Assembly: GCF_021699195.1 (NCBI RefSeq)
Contig: NZ_SSXE01000030.1
Location: 1 to 59,935 of the forward strand
Length of the DNA stretch: 59,935 nucleotides
From: Nonomuraea sp. MG754425
GTDB taxonomy: Bacteria; Actinomycetota; Actinomycetes; Streptosporangiales; Streptosporangiaceae
Direction: 5' to 3'
This document shows positions 50,625-59,844 of the stretch, one piece after another. How positions within the stretch are numbered: position 1 is the first letter of the stretch; each line of letters opens with the position of its first letter. The position numbers and the translations under genes are program-made. Under the pieces are notes generated by a model. That model was not told the origin of the DNA. It saw only the letters and a program-made list of their open reading frames with translations, and ran no database searches.

Positions 50625-51632
50625 TTACCGATTTCTTCTGGAACGTATGCCCCGCACCGCTGACCTGGCCCGGGTCACCGCCGACGCCGCCGCCAGCCGC
50701 AGCGGATTGCGGGTCACCAGGCCCTGGCAGACCACGCTCTCGCCGGTCTTGGCCCGCCGCTTGTACTCGTCCTCGCCACGGCCCAGATCGATCCGGGTGA
50801 CGCCGAGCGCCGGGGCCGCGCAGACCAGCTCGCGCAGCAGGATCCAGCCCGGCGACAGCCGCGCGTACGCCGGGTCGTAGACCGGGAACCACCAGTGCAG
50901 CACCCCGCCGGACCGGAGCCCGAAGTGCGCCGCGAGCAGGTGCGGCCCGGCCCGCAACGTGGACAGCACACCGCCGAAGGCCGGGTCGCGGGTCTTCAGC
51001 AGGCTCTCCAGCAGCCGGATCCGGTCGGGCTCGGCGAAGTAGTCCTTCGCGCCCGTCGCGGCGTACTGGGCCCGTTTCAGCTCGATCACCCGCGCCAGCG
51101 CCCCGGCGTCGGCCGAGTCGGCCTCGAAGCGCAGCGTGCCGTGCTCCCGCTCGGCCTTGGCGGCCCGCCGCCTGGCCTGCCCCATGTTGTCCTTGCCGCT
51201 CTTCGACGCCCGGCCCAGATAGCCCGCCAGCCCGCCGGCGACGTCCAGGAAGGGCGACGGCCGGCGCGAGACCACCCACCGGTCGAACCCGGGGGCCTGC
51301 TCGACGAGATGGTCGAACGCGTAGCCGCCCGCGCCGCCGCCCAGCAGCTCCAGCGGCCGGAACGCGGCCCCGGCGGCCAGGATCGGCCCCTGGAAGTCCG
51401 CCCCGGGCCAGCCGACCGGCCGCAGCAGCCGCCCGTCGCGGTGGTGCGGCACGAACACGCCCTCGCCTGCCGCCACGCGCACCTCCCGGCCGCTGGCGTG
51501 CACCGCCGCCGAGAAACCGGGATGGAAGTACGGGCTGTCCAGCGCCGGGTTGCCGGCCCGTACCGCCTCCCAGGCGTCCAGGTCGGCCGCCGTCAGCTCG
51601 CCGAACCCCCTGACCCGCAGCCCGCCGCTCAT
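50625..51632 (-). CDS. FemAB/CelD-like GNAT acyltransferase
   Basis: A 335-residue protein with two GNAT-like halves. The C-terminal half holds the conserved block LAAHFGLRSGGVLHWWFPVY, then LSPGWILLRELVCAAPALG and RIDLGRGEDEYKRR, the usual Acetyltransf_6 (CelD/BcsL) pattern. These enzymes acylate polysaccharides or peptidoglycan precursors. It overlaps the GT2 gene by 4 nt (ATGA), so it likely modifies the sugar added by that enzyme. Confidence 0.82.
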   Translation of the reverse strand: MSGGLRVRGFGELTAADLDAWEAVRAGNPALDSPYFHPGFSAAVHASGREVRVAAGEGVFVPHHRDGRLLRPVGWPGADFQGPILAAGAAFRPLELLGGGAGGYAFDHLVEQAPGFDRWVVSRRPSPFLDVAGGLAGYLGRASKSGKDNMGQARRRAAKAEREHGTLRFEADSADAGALARVIELKRAQYAATGAKDYFAEPDRIRLLESLLKTRDPAFGGVLSTLRAGPHLLAAHFGLRSGGVLHWWFPVYDPAYARLSPGWILLRELVCAAPALGVTRIDLGRGEDEYKRRAKTGESVVCQGLVTRNPLRLAAASAVTRARSAVRGIRSRRNR

Positions 51633-52537
51633 TGGGGCAGCGCCGTCGTACGCAGGGAGGGCCGCACCAACGCCGCCACGCTGGCCCGCGACGTCCGCCG
51701 CCCGGCCAGCGCCCGCACGGCCTCACCGGCCAGCACGGCCAGGTAGTACGCCGTCCCGGCGACCGGCCCGTGCCGCCGCCGGTACAGGCGGACCTTGTTC
51801 ACGACCAGCATGGAGGCCAGCATCGGGTTCACCCCGGAGTCGCCGCCGATGTGCTCGATCACCGACGCGGGCTCGTACCAGGTGGCCCAGCCCAGGTCCG
51901 CGGCCCGCAGGCAGTAGTCCGTCTCCTCGCTGTAGAGCAGGAACGACTCGTCCCACGGCCCGACCTCGCGGATCAGCCGCGGCGAGAGCAGCATGGCCGC
52001 CCCCGTCGCCCAGGCGAACGCGCCCGGCCTGGCGTAGTCGCGCGGGTCGGTCACCAGTTCGCCGAGCGTGCCGAGGCGCCCGGCCAGGCCGCCGCCGATC
52101 ACCGCCTCGACCACCGCCCGGCCCACGGTCGGCGTCCGGCGCAGCGACGGCTGCAACGTTCCGTCGGGATTGACCATGTACGGCACCACGATGCCCCGGC
52201 CCGGCTCCCGCAACGCGTCCAGCAGCGGCGCGACGGCGCCCCCGTGCAGGCGGCAGTCGGGGTTGAGCACGTAGACGCCGTCGAGGCGGTCGAGGTCGAG
52301 GGCGGCGATCCCGGCGTTGATCGCCGCCGCGTACCCGGCGTTCCTGCCCACCTGGACCACGGTGACCGGCAGGCCGGCCCGCGCGGCGACGGCGGTGGAG
52401 GCGTCCTTGGAGGCGTTGTCGGCCACCACGACCTCGGCCAGCTCCACGCCCTCCGCGCCCGCGCGCAGCGAGCCGAGGCAACCCTCCAGCACGTCCGCGC
52501 TGTTGTAGGTGACGATGACGACCGCGACCCGGCGCAT
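51629..52537 (-). CDS. Family 2 glycosyltransferase, rhamnosyltransferase-like (WbbL type)
   Basis: A 302-residue GT2 enzyme. It has VAVVIVTYNSADVLEGCLGS at the start, VVVADNASKD near 37, VLNPDCRLHGG near 91 with the metal-binding Asp, and LLYSEETDYCLRAADLGW near 202, the catalytic-base region typical of rhamnosyltransferases of the WbbL kind. This fits dTDP-rhamnose made by the same locus. ATG 52537 shares its A with the stop of the deacetylase gene upstream (TGATG). Confidence 0.87.
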   Translation of the reverse strand: MRRVAVVIVTYNSADVLEGCLGSLRAGAEGVELAEVVVADNASKDASTAVAARAGLPVTVVQVGRNAGYAAAINAGIAALDLDRLDGVYVLNPDCRLHGGAVAPLLDALREPGRGIVVPYMVNPDGTLQPSLRRTPTVGRAVVEAVIGGGLAGRLGTLGELVTDPRDYARPGAFAWATGAAMLLSPRLIREVGPWDESFLLYSEETDYCLRAADLGWATWYEPASVIEHIGGDSGVNPMLASMLVVNKVRLYRRRHGPVAGTAYYLAVLAGEAVRALAGRRTSRASVAALVRPSLRTTALPQ

Positions 52538-53196
52538 CAACGCACCCGCTTGTACAGCCGCATGCCCAGCTTGCCCGCCCGGCGGCCGAGCGGGGGCCCG
52601 CTCAGCACCCGGCCGATCCAGGAGGCGTCGAGGTCGTGCCGGAGGCTGTTGCGCGCCTGGAGCCAGGAGCCCGGCCTGGCCCGGCCGCCGTCGCTGGTGT
52701 AGGCCCGGGTCACCCCGGCCCCGCGTAACCGGCGCAGCACCCGCCGGTCGTACGAGCCGAACGGGATCGCCACCCGCGACACCGGCCCGCCGGTCAGCTC
52801 GCCGAGCACCTCATGGGCCCGCGACAACTCCTCGGCCGCCTGATCGGCCGTGACCGTGCGCCAGTCGCGGTGCGCCCAGCCGTGCGAGCCGACCCGCATG
52901 CCCCTGCCGACCAGCTCCCGGACCCCGTCGGCGGTCAGCCGGCCCGGCTCGCCGAGCAGCCCCGCCAGCACGAAGAACTCCGCCGTCAGCCCGCGCTCCA
53001 GCAGTCGGGGGAGGGCGATCTCCACGTCGGAGGCGTTGCCGTCGTCGAACGTGATGCGCACGTCCGGCCGGCCGGCCACCGCGTCCACCACCCGCTCGAA
53101 CTGCTCGACCGACACCCACGTCGTGTCCTCGCCCCGATCCAGCTCCCGGGTCGTCTCGCCGATGCCGTGCACGGTCAGGTTCGTCACCGCACGCAT
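52537..53196 (-). CDS. NodB-type polysaccharide deacetylase
   Basis: A 219-residue carbohydrate esterase 4 protein without signal peptide. ITFDDGNASD near 48 gives the catalytic and metal-binding Asp pair, GSHGWAHRDW near 103 the two metal-binding His, and AIPFGSYD near 144 the Arg-type loop. The lack of a signal suggests that it acts on a cytoplasmic lipid-linked or nucleotide-linked sugar. It forms a coupled unit with the GT2 and GNAT genes that follow. Confidence 0.85.
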   Translation of the reverse strand: MRAVTNLTVHGIGETTRELDRGEDTTWVSVEQFERVVDAVAGRPDVRITFDDGNASDVEIALPRLLERGLTAEFFVLAGLLGEPGRLTADGVRELVGRGMRVGSHGWAHRDWRTVTADQAAEELSRAHEVLGELTGGPVSRVAIPFGSYDRRVLRRLRGAGVTRAYTSDGGRARPGSWLQARNSLRHDLDASWIGRVLSGPPLGRRAGKLGMRLYKRVR

Positions 53197-53251
53197 CCCG
53201 CCCCCTGATCAGAGTGCCGCCAGGAGTGATATCGCCACCCGGGATGGACCG

Positions 53252-54136
53252 TTACAGATGTTTTGCATGCCATTCGACAGTGTTGGTGAGGCCCGTTGTC
53301 AGAGAGGTGGCCGGCCGCCAGCCCAGCACCCGCGCGGCCGGCTCGATGTCCGAACGCTGCGTGCGGTCCAGCGGCCGGGCCGCCACGGCGCCGTAGACCG
53401 GCCGGGCCGGGCCGCCGACGATGCCGGCGATCAGCTCCGCCGTGTCGCGGATGGAGACGGGCTCGGGCGCGCCGATGTCGAGCACGTGCCCGGCCGCGTC
53501 GCCGCCCGCCCCCGCCCGGACGAACGCGTCCACGACGTCCTCGACGTACACCCAGGTCACCAGCCTGGTGCCGGAGGTCAGCTCGGGGGACTCGCCGCGC
53601 AGCAGCGACGACGTCACGTACGGGACGAGCCTGCGCGGGTTCGGCTCGCCGGGACCGTAGACCATGGCCACACGCAGTACCGACACCGGGACCTGCCACA
53701 GAGCGTGGAACATGCGGGCGTAACCGGTCGCCGCCGCCTTGGCCGCCGCGTACGGCGAGCCCGGGGCCCGGCCGTCGCCCGGCTCCTCCACCGAGCCCGC
53801 CAGCACCACGCTGCGGACCCCGGTGCCGGTCACCGCCGTGAGGAGGTTCACCGCGGCCCCCAGGTTGGCGGCCAGGGTCGGGGCCACCACGGCCGGCTCG
53901 CGCACCCCCGTGACCTCGCTGGCCAGGTGGAAGACCACCTCGGGCCGGACCCGCCCGACCAGGTCGGCGGTGGCGGCGGCGTCGGTCAGGTCCGCCTGGT
54001 GCCACCGCTCGCGCCCCGGCCGGCCCCGCCGGCTGACCGCGTGCACCTCCGCCCCCAGCTCATCCAGCCTCCGGACGAGGTGCGCCCCGATGAAACCGGT
54101 CGCGCCCGTCACCAGGGCCCGCGTCCCCTGCCACAT
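53252..54136 (-). CDS. NAD-dependent epimerase/dehydratase
   Basis: A 294-residue extended SDR: ALVTGATGFIGAHLVRRLDE at 7-26, VVFHLASEVTG near 68, VLAGSVEEPGDG near 107 and SPYAAAKAAATGYARM with the Tyr-x3-Lys pair near 129. It acts on a nucleotide sugar of unknown identity. The glycine-rich start and the YGPGEPNPRRLVPYV block are typical. It follows the beta-helix gene by 10 nt. Confidence 0.85.
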   Translation of the reverse strand: MWQGTRALVTGATGFIGAHLVRRLDELGAEVHAVSRRGRPGRERWHQADLTDAAATADLVGRVRPEVVFHLASEVTGVREPAVVAPTLAANLGAAVNLLTAVTGTGVRSVVLAGSVEEPGDGRAPGSPYAAAKAAATGYARMFHALWQVPVSVLRVAMVYGPGEPNPRRLVPYVTSSLLRGESPELTSGTRLVTWVYVEDVVDAFVRAGAGGDAAGHVLDIGAPEPVSIRDTAELIAGIVGGPARPVYGAVAARPLDRTQRSDIEPAARVLGWRPATSLTTGLTNTVEWHAKHL

Positions 54137-54146
54137 ACGCCCTCTT

Positions 54147-55091
54147 TCAGTCGTGTTGCTCGGGTGCCGGTATGGGATCGCCCGTGTCGTGCCAGACGTT
54201 TCCGTCCGCGGCCCGGAGCTCGGACCGCGTGCTCAGCAGGATCGGGCACTCGTGCGCCGAATTACGGCCGAACCGGTTGCCGGTGACGCGCTGGCCGGTC
54301 AGCGGGCGGCCCAGCGGCGTGTGGTCGATGTTGACGACGCAGGCCCCGCCGTCGAGGTAGTTGTCCTCCACGCGCAACTCGTCGGCCGACGACTGCACGG
54401 CCGCGTTCGGGTCCTCGGTGGTGGACAGGTCGATCGTGTTGTGCCGCAGCGTGACGCCCGTCTGGCCGGCGAACGCCTGCACGCCGTCGTTGTGCGTGGG
54501 CCCGCCGCCCTGGTCGGGGTCCGCGGCGAACCAGCTCAGGTCATGGATGTAGGAGTCCTGGACGAGAGTGCCGGTGTGGGCCTTGATCCCGTCCACCGTG
54601 CCGCGGAACTCCGAGCGGTGGATCTCCGTGCGGGCGGCCCAGATGCCGTCGATCGAGGGGGAGGGGCGGGTGGGGTGGAACTCCGAGTCCTCGATCACGG
54701 TGCCGCGGGCGTGCTCGGTGTCGAGCAGCGGGCGTACGTCCTGGGTGGGGCCGCCGCGGAAGACGCACTTACGGAACGTGACGTCGCTCGCGGTCACCAC
54801 GACGAAGCCGTAGAAGACCTTGCCCTCGACGACCTCGCCGTCCTCGGCGAAGGTCTGGTCGCCGACGACGTCCGTGAGCGGCGTGCCGGGCGGCACGCCG
54901 GTGTCATCCGCGCCGGGAAAGCCCCGCGGCCCGCGCGTGCCCGGCGGGTCCGTCGGCTGGTCTTGCGGCGCGGACGCTTGCGCGGGAGGGGCGGGGACCT
55001 GCCCGTCCGGGGCGTCCAGCACCCGCGCGGCCGTCACGACCAGTGCCAGGGCGACGACGACGGCTAGGACATACCACCACGTCTTCGCCAC
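54147..55091 (-). CDS. Secreted parallel beta-helix protein (copy 2)
   Basis: A 314-residue protein with an N-terminal membrane anchor or signal (WWYVLAVVVALALVVTAARV), then a Pro-rich linker to about residue 60. The rest is a right-handed beta-helix with short repeated turns such as VVTASDVTFRKCVF, GTVIEDSEFHP and HNDGVQAFAGQTGVTLRHN, the latter resembling HSDGIQAYNGGKGLLFHHN of the gene at 45703. A surface polysaccharide lyase, hydrolase or binding protein is likely. It ends the locus on the right. Confidence 0.75.
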   Translation of the reverse strand: MAKTWWYVLAVVVALALVVTAARVLDAPDGQVPAPPAQASAPQDQPTDPPGTRGPRGFPGADDTGVPPGTPLTDVVGDQTFAEDGEVVEGKVFYGFVVVTASDVTFRKCVFRGGPTQDVRPLLDTEHARGTVIEDSEFHPTRPSPSIDGIWAARTEIHRSEFRGTVDGIKAHTGTLVQDSYIHDLSWFAADPDQGGGPTHNDGVQAFAGQTGVTLRHNTIDLSTTEDPNAAVQSSADELRVEDNYLDGGACVVNIDHTPLGRPLTGQRVTGNRFGRNSAHECPILLSTRSELRAADGNVWHDTGDPIPAPEQHD

Positions 55092-55111
55092 CCCGGCATA
55101 GTCGCGAAAAA

Positions 55112-56158
55112 TCAGCCGATGCGCCAGGTGTCGCCACCCAGCAGCAGCTCACTCAGGTCGCCGGGGCCCTTCTGCGCCACGGCCTCGTCGAGCTGCTCGG
55201 CCATCAGCACGTCGTACGCCGGCCGGTCCACCTGGCGGAAGATGCCGATCGGCACGTGCTCGAAGGCCGGTTCGTCGAGCCTGCTCAGCGCGAAGGCCAC
55301 CGACGGGTCGGGGCTGTGCGCGTCGTGCACGAGGATCTGCTCCTCGCTCACGCTGTCGCGGGCCACCACCTCCACGCCGCCGTTGGCGGCGCGCACGACG
55401 GCCTTGGAGGCGCTCACGATCGGCTGACCGTGCTCCAGCCGCAGCGTGATGTCGTCGCGGACGGCCGGGTCCTTGAGCTGCTCGAAGGCGTTGTCGTTGA
55501 AGATGTTGCAGTTCTGGTAGATCTCCACCAGCGACGTGCCGCGGTGCGCGGTCGCCTCGCGCAGCACCGACTGCAGGTGCTTGCGGTCGGAGTCGATGGT
55601 CCTGGCCACGAACGACGCCTCGGCGCCGATGGCCAGCGAGATCGGGTTGAACGGCTTGTCCAGCGAGCCCATCGGCGTCGACTTGGTGATCTTGCCGACC
55701 TCGGACGTGGGCGAGTACTGGCCCTTCGTCAGACCGTAGATCCTGTTGTTGAACAGCAGGACGTTCAGGTTGACGTTGCGGCGCAGCGCGTGGATCAGGT
55801 GGTTGCCGCCGATCGACAGCGCGTCGCCGTCACCCGTGATCACCCACACGCTCAGGTCGGGCCTGCTGGCCGCCAGCCCGGTGGCGATCGCCGGCGCCCG
55901 GCCGTGGATGGAGTGGAAACCGTAGGTGTTCAGGTAGTACGGGAACCGCGAGGAGCAGCCGATGCCCGAGACGAACACGATGTTCTCGCGCTTGAGCCCC
56001 AGCTCGGGCAGGAAGCTCTGCACCGCGGCCAGGATCGCGTAGTCACCGCACCCCGGGCACCAGCGCACCTCCTGGTCGGACTTGAAGTCCTTCAGGCCCT
56101 GCTTCACGTCGGTCTTGGGAATGAGCGACAGGCCCTTCCCGTTCACGAGCTCAGTCAC
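55112..56158 (-). CDS. korB: 2-oxoacid:ferredoxin oxidoreductase subunit beta
   Basis: A 348-residue TPP-binding subunit. CPGCGD near 34-39 starts the conserved region, GDGDALSIGGNHLIHALRRN near 109 is the TPP/Mg motif, and NNRIYGLTKGQYSPTSEVGK lies near 136. With KorA it oxidatively decarboxylates 2-oxoglutarate (or pyruvate) to the CoA thioester and reduces ferredoxin. It is the second gene of korAB; its ATG overlaps the korA stop by 8 nt. Confidence 0.95.
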   Translation of the reverse strand: MTELVNGKGLSLIPKTDVKQGLKDFKSDQEVRWCPGCGDYAILAAVQSFLPELGLKRENIVFVSGIGCSSRFPYYLNTYGFHSIHGRAPAIATGLAASRPDLSVWVITGDGDALSIGGNHLIHALRRNVNLNVLLFNNRIYGLTKGQYSPTSEVGKITKSTPMGSLDKPFNPISLAIGAEASFVARTIDSDRKHLQSVLREATAHRGTSLVEIYQNCNIFNDNAFEQLKDPAVRDDITLRLEHGQPIVSASKAVVRAANGGVEVVARDSVSEEQILVHDAHSPDPSVAFALSRLDEPAFEHVPIGIFRQVDRPAYDVLMAEQLDEAVAQKGPGDLSELLLGGDTWRIG

Positions 56159-57995
56159 TCTCGATCACGTCCTGGATGACTCCGGCCAGCTCCTCGGCCT
56201 TGAACGGGAGCCCGCGCACACGGTTGTAGCTGATGATGTCCACGAGGAACCTGGCGCGCAGCAGCAGGGCGAGCTGGCCGAGGTTGATCTCGGGCAGCAG
56301 CACCTTGTCGTAGCGCTTGAGCACCTCTCCGGTGTTGGCGGGCAGCGGGTTGAGGTGGCGCAGGTGGGCCTGGGCGACCTTGCCGCCGTTGCGCCTGATG
56401 CGCCGCACGGCCGCGGCGATCGGCCCGTACGTCGAACCCCAGCCGAGCACGAGCACCTTCGCGTCGCCGTCGGCGTCGTCGACCTCGAGGTCGGGCACGT
56501 CGATGCCGGCGATCTTGGCGGCCCGCGTGCGGACCATCAGGTCGTGGTTGTCCGGGTCGTAGGAGATGTTGCCGGTGCCGTCGGCCTTCTCGATGCCGCC
56601 GATGCGGTGTTCGAGCCCGGCGGTGCCGGGGATGGCCCACGGGCGGGCGAGCGTCTCGGTGTCACGCTTGAAGGGCAGGAACTCGCCCTCGGCCCCGTTC
56701 GGCTCGGTCGTGAACGGCTGCGAGATGTCCGGCAGATCGGACACCTCCGGCAGGCGCCACGGCTCGGAGCCGTTGGCCAGGTAGCCGTCCGACAGCAGCA
56801 TGACCGGCGTACGGTACTTCACCGCGATCCTGGCCGCCTCCACGGCCGCGTCGAAGCAGTCGCTCGGCGACATCGGCGCCACGATCGGCACCGGCGACTC
56901 GCCGTTGCGCCCGAACATGGCCATCAGCAGGTCGGTCTGCTCGGTCTTGGTCGGCATGCCCGTGCTCGGGCCGGCCCGCTGCACGTCCACGACGATCAGC
57001 GGCAGCTCGGTGGTGACCGCCAGGCCGACCGTCTCGGCCTTCAGCGCCACACCGGGACCGCTCGTCGTCGTCACGCCGAGCGCGCCGCCGAAGGCGGCCC
57101 CGAGCGCCGCCCCGACACCCGCGATCTCGTCCTCGGCCTGGAACGTGCGAATCCCGAACCGCTTGTGCTTCGACAACTCGTGCAGGATGTCGCTGGCCGG
57201 GGTGATCGGGTACGACCCCAGGAACAGCGGCAGCTTCGACTGCACGGCCGCGGCGATCAGACCGTAGGCCAGCGCCTGGTTGCCGGAGATGTTGCGGTAG
57301 ACGCCCGGCGCGAGCTGCGCGGGCTTGACCTCGTAGGAGACCGAGAACGACTCGGTCGTCTCGCCGTAGTTCCAGCCCGCCTGGAAGGCCGCGATGTTGG
57401 CCTTGGCGATGTCGGGCTTCTTGGCGAACTTCTGCTCGAGGAAGCTGATCGTGGCCTCGGTCGGCCGGTGGTAGAGCCAGGACAGCAGGCCGAGGGCGAA
57501 CATGTTCTTCGAGCGCTCGGCGTCTTTCTTGGACAGCTCGAAGCCTTCGAGCGCCTTGACGGTCAGCGAGGTCAGCGGCACCGCGTGCACGCGCCACTCG
57601 CCCAGCGAGTCGTCCTCCAGCGGGTTGGCGGCGTAGCCGACCTTCTGCAGGTTGCGCTTGGTGAACTCGTCGGTGTTGGCGATGATGTCCGCGCCCCTGG
57701 GCAGGTCGCCCAGGTTGGCCTTGAGCGCGGCGGGATTCATGGCCACCAGCACGTTCGGCGCGTCACCCGGCGTGAGGATGTCGTGGTCGGCGAAGTGGAG
57801 CTGGAAGCTCGACACGCCCGGCAGGGTGCCTGCGGGCGCGCGGATCTCCGCCGGGAAGTTGGGGAGCGTCGACAGGTCGTTGCCGAACTCCGCGGTGCCG
57901 GCGGTGAACCGGTCGCCGGTGAGCTGCATGCCGTCGCCGGAGTCGCCGGCGAACCTGATGATCACGCGGTCGAGTTGCTGGACCTGCTTCGTCAC
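56151..57995 (-). CDS. korA: 2-oxoacid:ferredoxin oxidoreductase subunit alpha (fused gamma-alpha)
   Basis: A 614-residue protein joining the gamma domain (residues about 8-190: RVIIRFAGDSGDGMQLTG) and the alpha domain (from about 215: GNQALAYGLIAAAVQSKLPL, then YPITPASDILHEL near 262). This fused form is typical of actinobacterial and mycobacterial KorA. GTG 57995 has GAGGAGGA seven bases upstream. The gene has its own upstream gap of 247 nt. Its ferredoxin product could feed the second complex I-type enzyme encoded to the right. Confidence 0.95.
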   Translation of the reverse strand: MTKQVQQLDRVIIRFAGDSGDGMQLTGDRFTAGTAEFGNDLSTLPNFPAEIRAPAGTLPGVSSFQLHFADHDILTPGDAPNVLVAMNPAALKANLGDLPRGADIIANTDEFTKRNLQKVGYAANPLEDDSLGEWRVHAVPLTSLTVKALEGFELSKKDAERSKNMFALGLLSWLYHRPTEATISFLEQKFAKKPDIAKANIAAFQAGWNYGETTESFSVSYEVKPAQLAPGVYRNISGNQALAYGLIAAAVQSKLPLFLGSYPITPASDILHELSKHKRFGIRTFQAEDEIAGVGAALGAAFGGALGVTTTSGPGVALKAETVGLAVTTELPLIVVDVQRAGPSTGMPTKTEQTDLLMAMFGRNGESPVPIVAPMSPSDCFDAAVEAARIAVKYRTPVMLLSDGYLANGSEPWRLPEVSDLPDISQPFTTEPNGAEGEFLPFKRDTETLARPWAIPGTAGLEHRIGGIEKADGTGNISYDPDNHDLMVRTRAAKIAGIDVPDLEVDDADGDAKVLVLGWGSTYGPIAAAVRRIRRNGGKVAQAHLRHLNPLPANTGEVLKRYDKVLLPEINLGQLALLLRARFLVDIISYNRVRGLPFKAEELAGVIQDVIESD

Positions 57996-58242
57996 AGCTC
58001 AGTCCTCCTCGACGCGCCAATGCGCGGTTGCTTCGGGCGCGTTCTCTGTTTCCATGCTAGATCCTCAGAAGGTCACGCGTTTGCATGCCGCACAGGCGGG
58101 TAAACGCGGTCGGAGTCAGTCAGGGTGAGGTGGGAGAACGACGACACAGTCCGGACGCGAGCCTGCAGAGGTCTACATGCAGGCGGGCGAACAGGACGGT
58201 TCGGGTCACGAGCGCCAACTATACGTCCCCCCAACACATGCG

Positions 58243-59715
58243 CTACGTCAGGGGCTGCTTACCCGGCAGCTCGTTCCCCGACCGGTACAGGCGTCCGGCC
58301 TGCATCCCCGCAGAGCCGTACAACTCAGGAACGGTGACGAAGGTGTAACCCTTCCCACGCAACCTGGTGAGGATGTCCGGAACCGCATCCACGGTTTCCC
58401 GATGAATGTCGTGCATGAGAATGATCGCACCCGGCTGTGCGCCTTGCACGGCCCGGTCCGCGATGTCTTCCGCTTTGCCTCCGTGCTCGTCCTCCGTGTC
58501 GACGTCCCAGTTGACCAGGGCCAGCCCCATCTCACGAGAGACGTTGCGCACCTGCTGGCTGACGGCCCCGTACGGGGGCCGGACCAGCGTCGGCGACTGC
58601 CCGATGACCGCGGACACGGCGTCCCCGGTCTTCCCGAGCGAATCGGCGATCTTGCTGCTGGCCTGCTTGGACAGGTCCCTGTGTGCCCATGAATGATTCC
58701 CTACGAGGTGCCCCTCCATGCTCATCCTGCGCAGCAACGCCGGCTGCGCGGTCACGTTGCTGCCCACGGCGAAGAACGTCGCCCGCGCCTGCCCGTCCTT
58801 CAACAGGTCGAGCAGCCTGCCGGTGTACGGTCCCGGCCCGTCGTCGAAGGTCAGCGCCACGCACTTGGCCGTCGCGCAGTCCACGCTCCCGGCCTGGTTG
58901 CTGACGGCGTCCGGGCTGTTGGCCGGGGTGAAGTGCGGGGTGTCGCCGGCGGGCCGCGCCTCCCGCGCGCTGGTCTGCGCCTGGCGGCCCAGCGCCGACA
59001 GCAGCGGGGTGACCTGCCCGGCGGGCACCGCCACGGCCAGCCGGCCGAGCGAGCACGCCCCGATCTGGCAGTCGTCGAACTCGACCACCAGGTCCCCGTC
59101 GCGGTTGAACGCCATCGAGTCGAACGCGTCGCCCCCGGCCCTCACGTCGTCGCTCCTGACCTCGTTCCCGCGCTCCTTGAGCTGCTCCCTGACCAGGGCC
59201 GCGAGCCGTTCGAGCGCCGCCTTGCCCGACAGCAGCCCGGTGGAGCCGGCGGCTTTGCCGGTCCGCGGGTCGAACCAGGACGTACGGGTGGAGTTACCCC
59301 AGCTCCCGCCCTGGAACTCGCCGGTACGCAACCGGACGGCCACGGCCTCGGGGGAGGCGGCGGCGAGCTGCCAGTCCACGTTCAGCTCGGGTCGGGGACT
59401 CATGGGCTCGACATTGCGGGTACGGGCTCGAAAGTCGCGCAACTGCCGCTCGGCCTGGGCGCGCAGTTCGTCGTTCAGTGCGGTGGCGCCGGCGAACTCG
59501 GGGTAGTTGATGTGCGCGTACCCGCCGCGGAGGGAGTGGCCTTCGGTCAGGGTCTGCATGGACAGGCCGACGACCGTCGCCGGATCGACGAAGTCGATCA
59601 GCGTCGGCTCTGCCGGCACCATGACGCCCCTCTCGGGGGAGGCGGTGGCCAGACCGCATCCGGAGGCCGAGAGGGCCAGCAGAGCGATTCCGGCCAAGAA
59701 TCGCGACTTGTGCAT
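58243..59715 (-). CDS. Lipoprotein polysaccharide deacetylase (NodB type)
   Basis: A 490-residue secreted protein. The lipoprotein signal ends in LSASGC with Cys20 as the acylated residue. Residues about 50-260 form an RsiV/DUF3298-like domain (GYAHINYPEFAGATALNDEL). The NodB domain follows from about 285: ALTFDDGPG with the Asp pair, NHSWAHRDL with two His, RPPYGA and ILMHDIH. It should deacetylate an extracellular polysaccharide or peptidoglycan. The ATG is preceded on its strand by TACTCT seven bases upstream, so it may be leaderless. Confidence 0.9.
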   Translation of the reverse strand: MHKSRFLAGIALLALSASGCGLATASPERGVMVPAEPTLIDFVDPATVVGLSMQTLTEGHSLRGGYAHINYPEFAGATALNDELRAQAERQLRDFRARTRNVEPMSPRPELNVDWQLAAASPEAVAVRLRTGEFQGGSWGNSTRTSWFDPRTGKAAGSTGLLSGKAALERLAALVREQLKERGNEVRSDDVRAGGDAFDSMAFNRDGDLVVEFDDCQIGACSLGRLAVAVPAGQVTPLLSALGRQAQTSAREARPAGDTPHFTPANSPDAVSNQAGSVDCATAKCVALTFDDGPGPYTGRLLDLLKDGQARATFFAVGSNVTAQPALLRRMSMEGHLVGNHSWAHRDLSKQASSKIADSLGKTGDAVSAVIGQSPTLVRPPYGAVSQQVRNVSREMGLALVNWDVDTEDEHGGKAEDIADRAVQGAQPGAIILMHDIHRETVDAVPDILTRLRGKGYTFVTVPELYGSAGMQAGRLYRSGNELPGKQPLT

Positions 59716-59832
59716 AAAAGTCAGAGTATGGCTCTGATCTTACGATTTACCCCGATTTTGTGTGAAAGCGCCGGACACTTTGACCACGGCGGGTAACCCG
59801 CGGCTCGCAGCCGCCGTCGCGCATGTTCGGGT

Positions 59833-59838
59833 TACCAT
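59833..59838 (+). promoter_or_regulatory. -10 element TACCAT of a leaderless promoter
   Basis: TACCAT is followed by six bases and ATG 59845, the start of the second nuoA, with no ribosome-binding site between. Confidence 0.55.
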
Positions 59839-59844
59839 CGCGTC

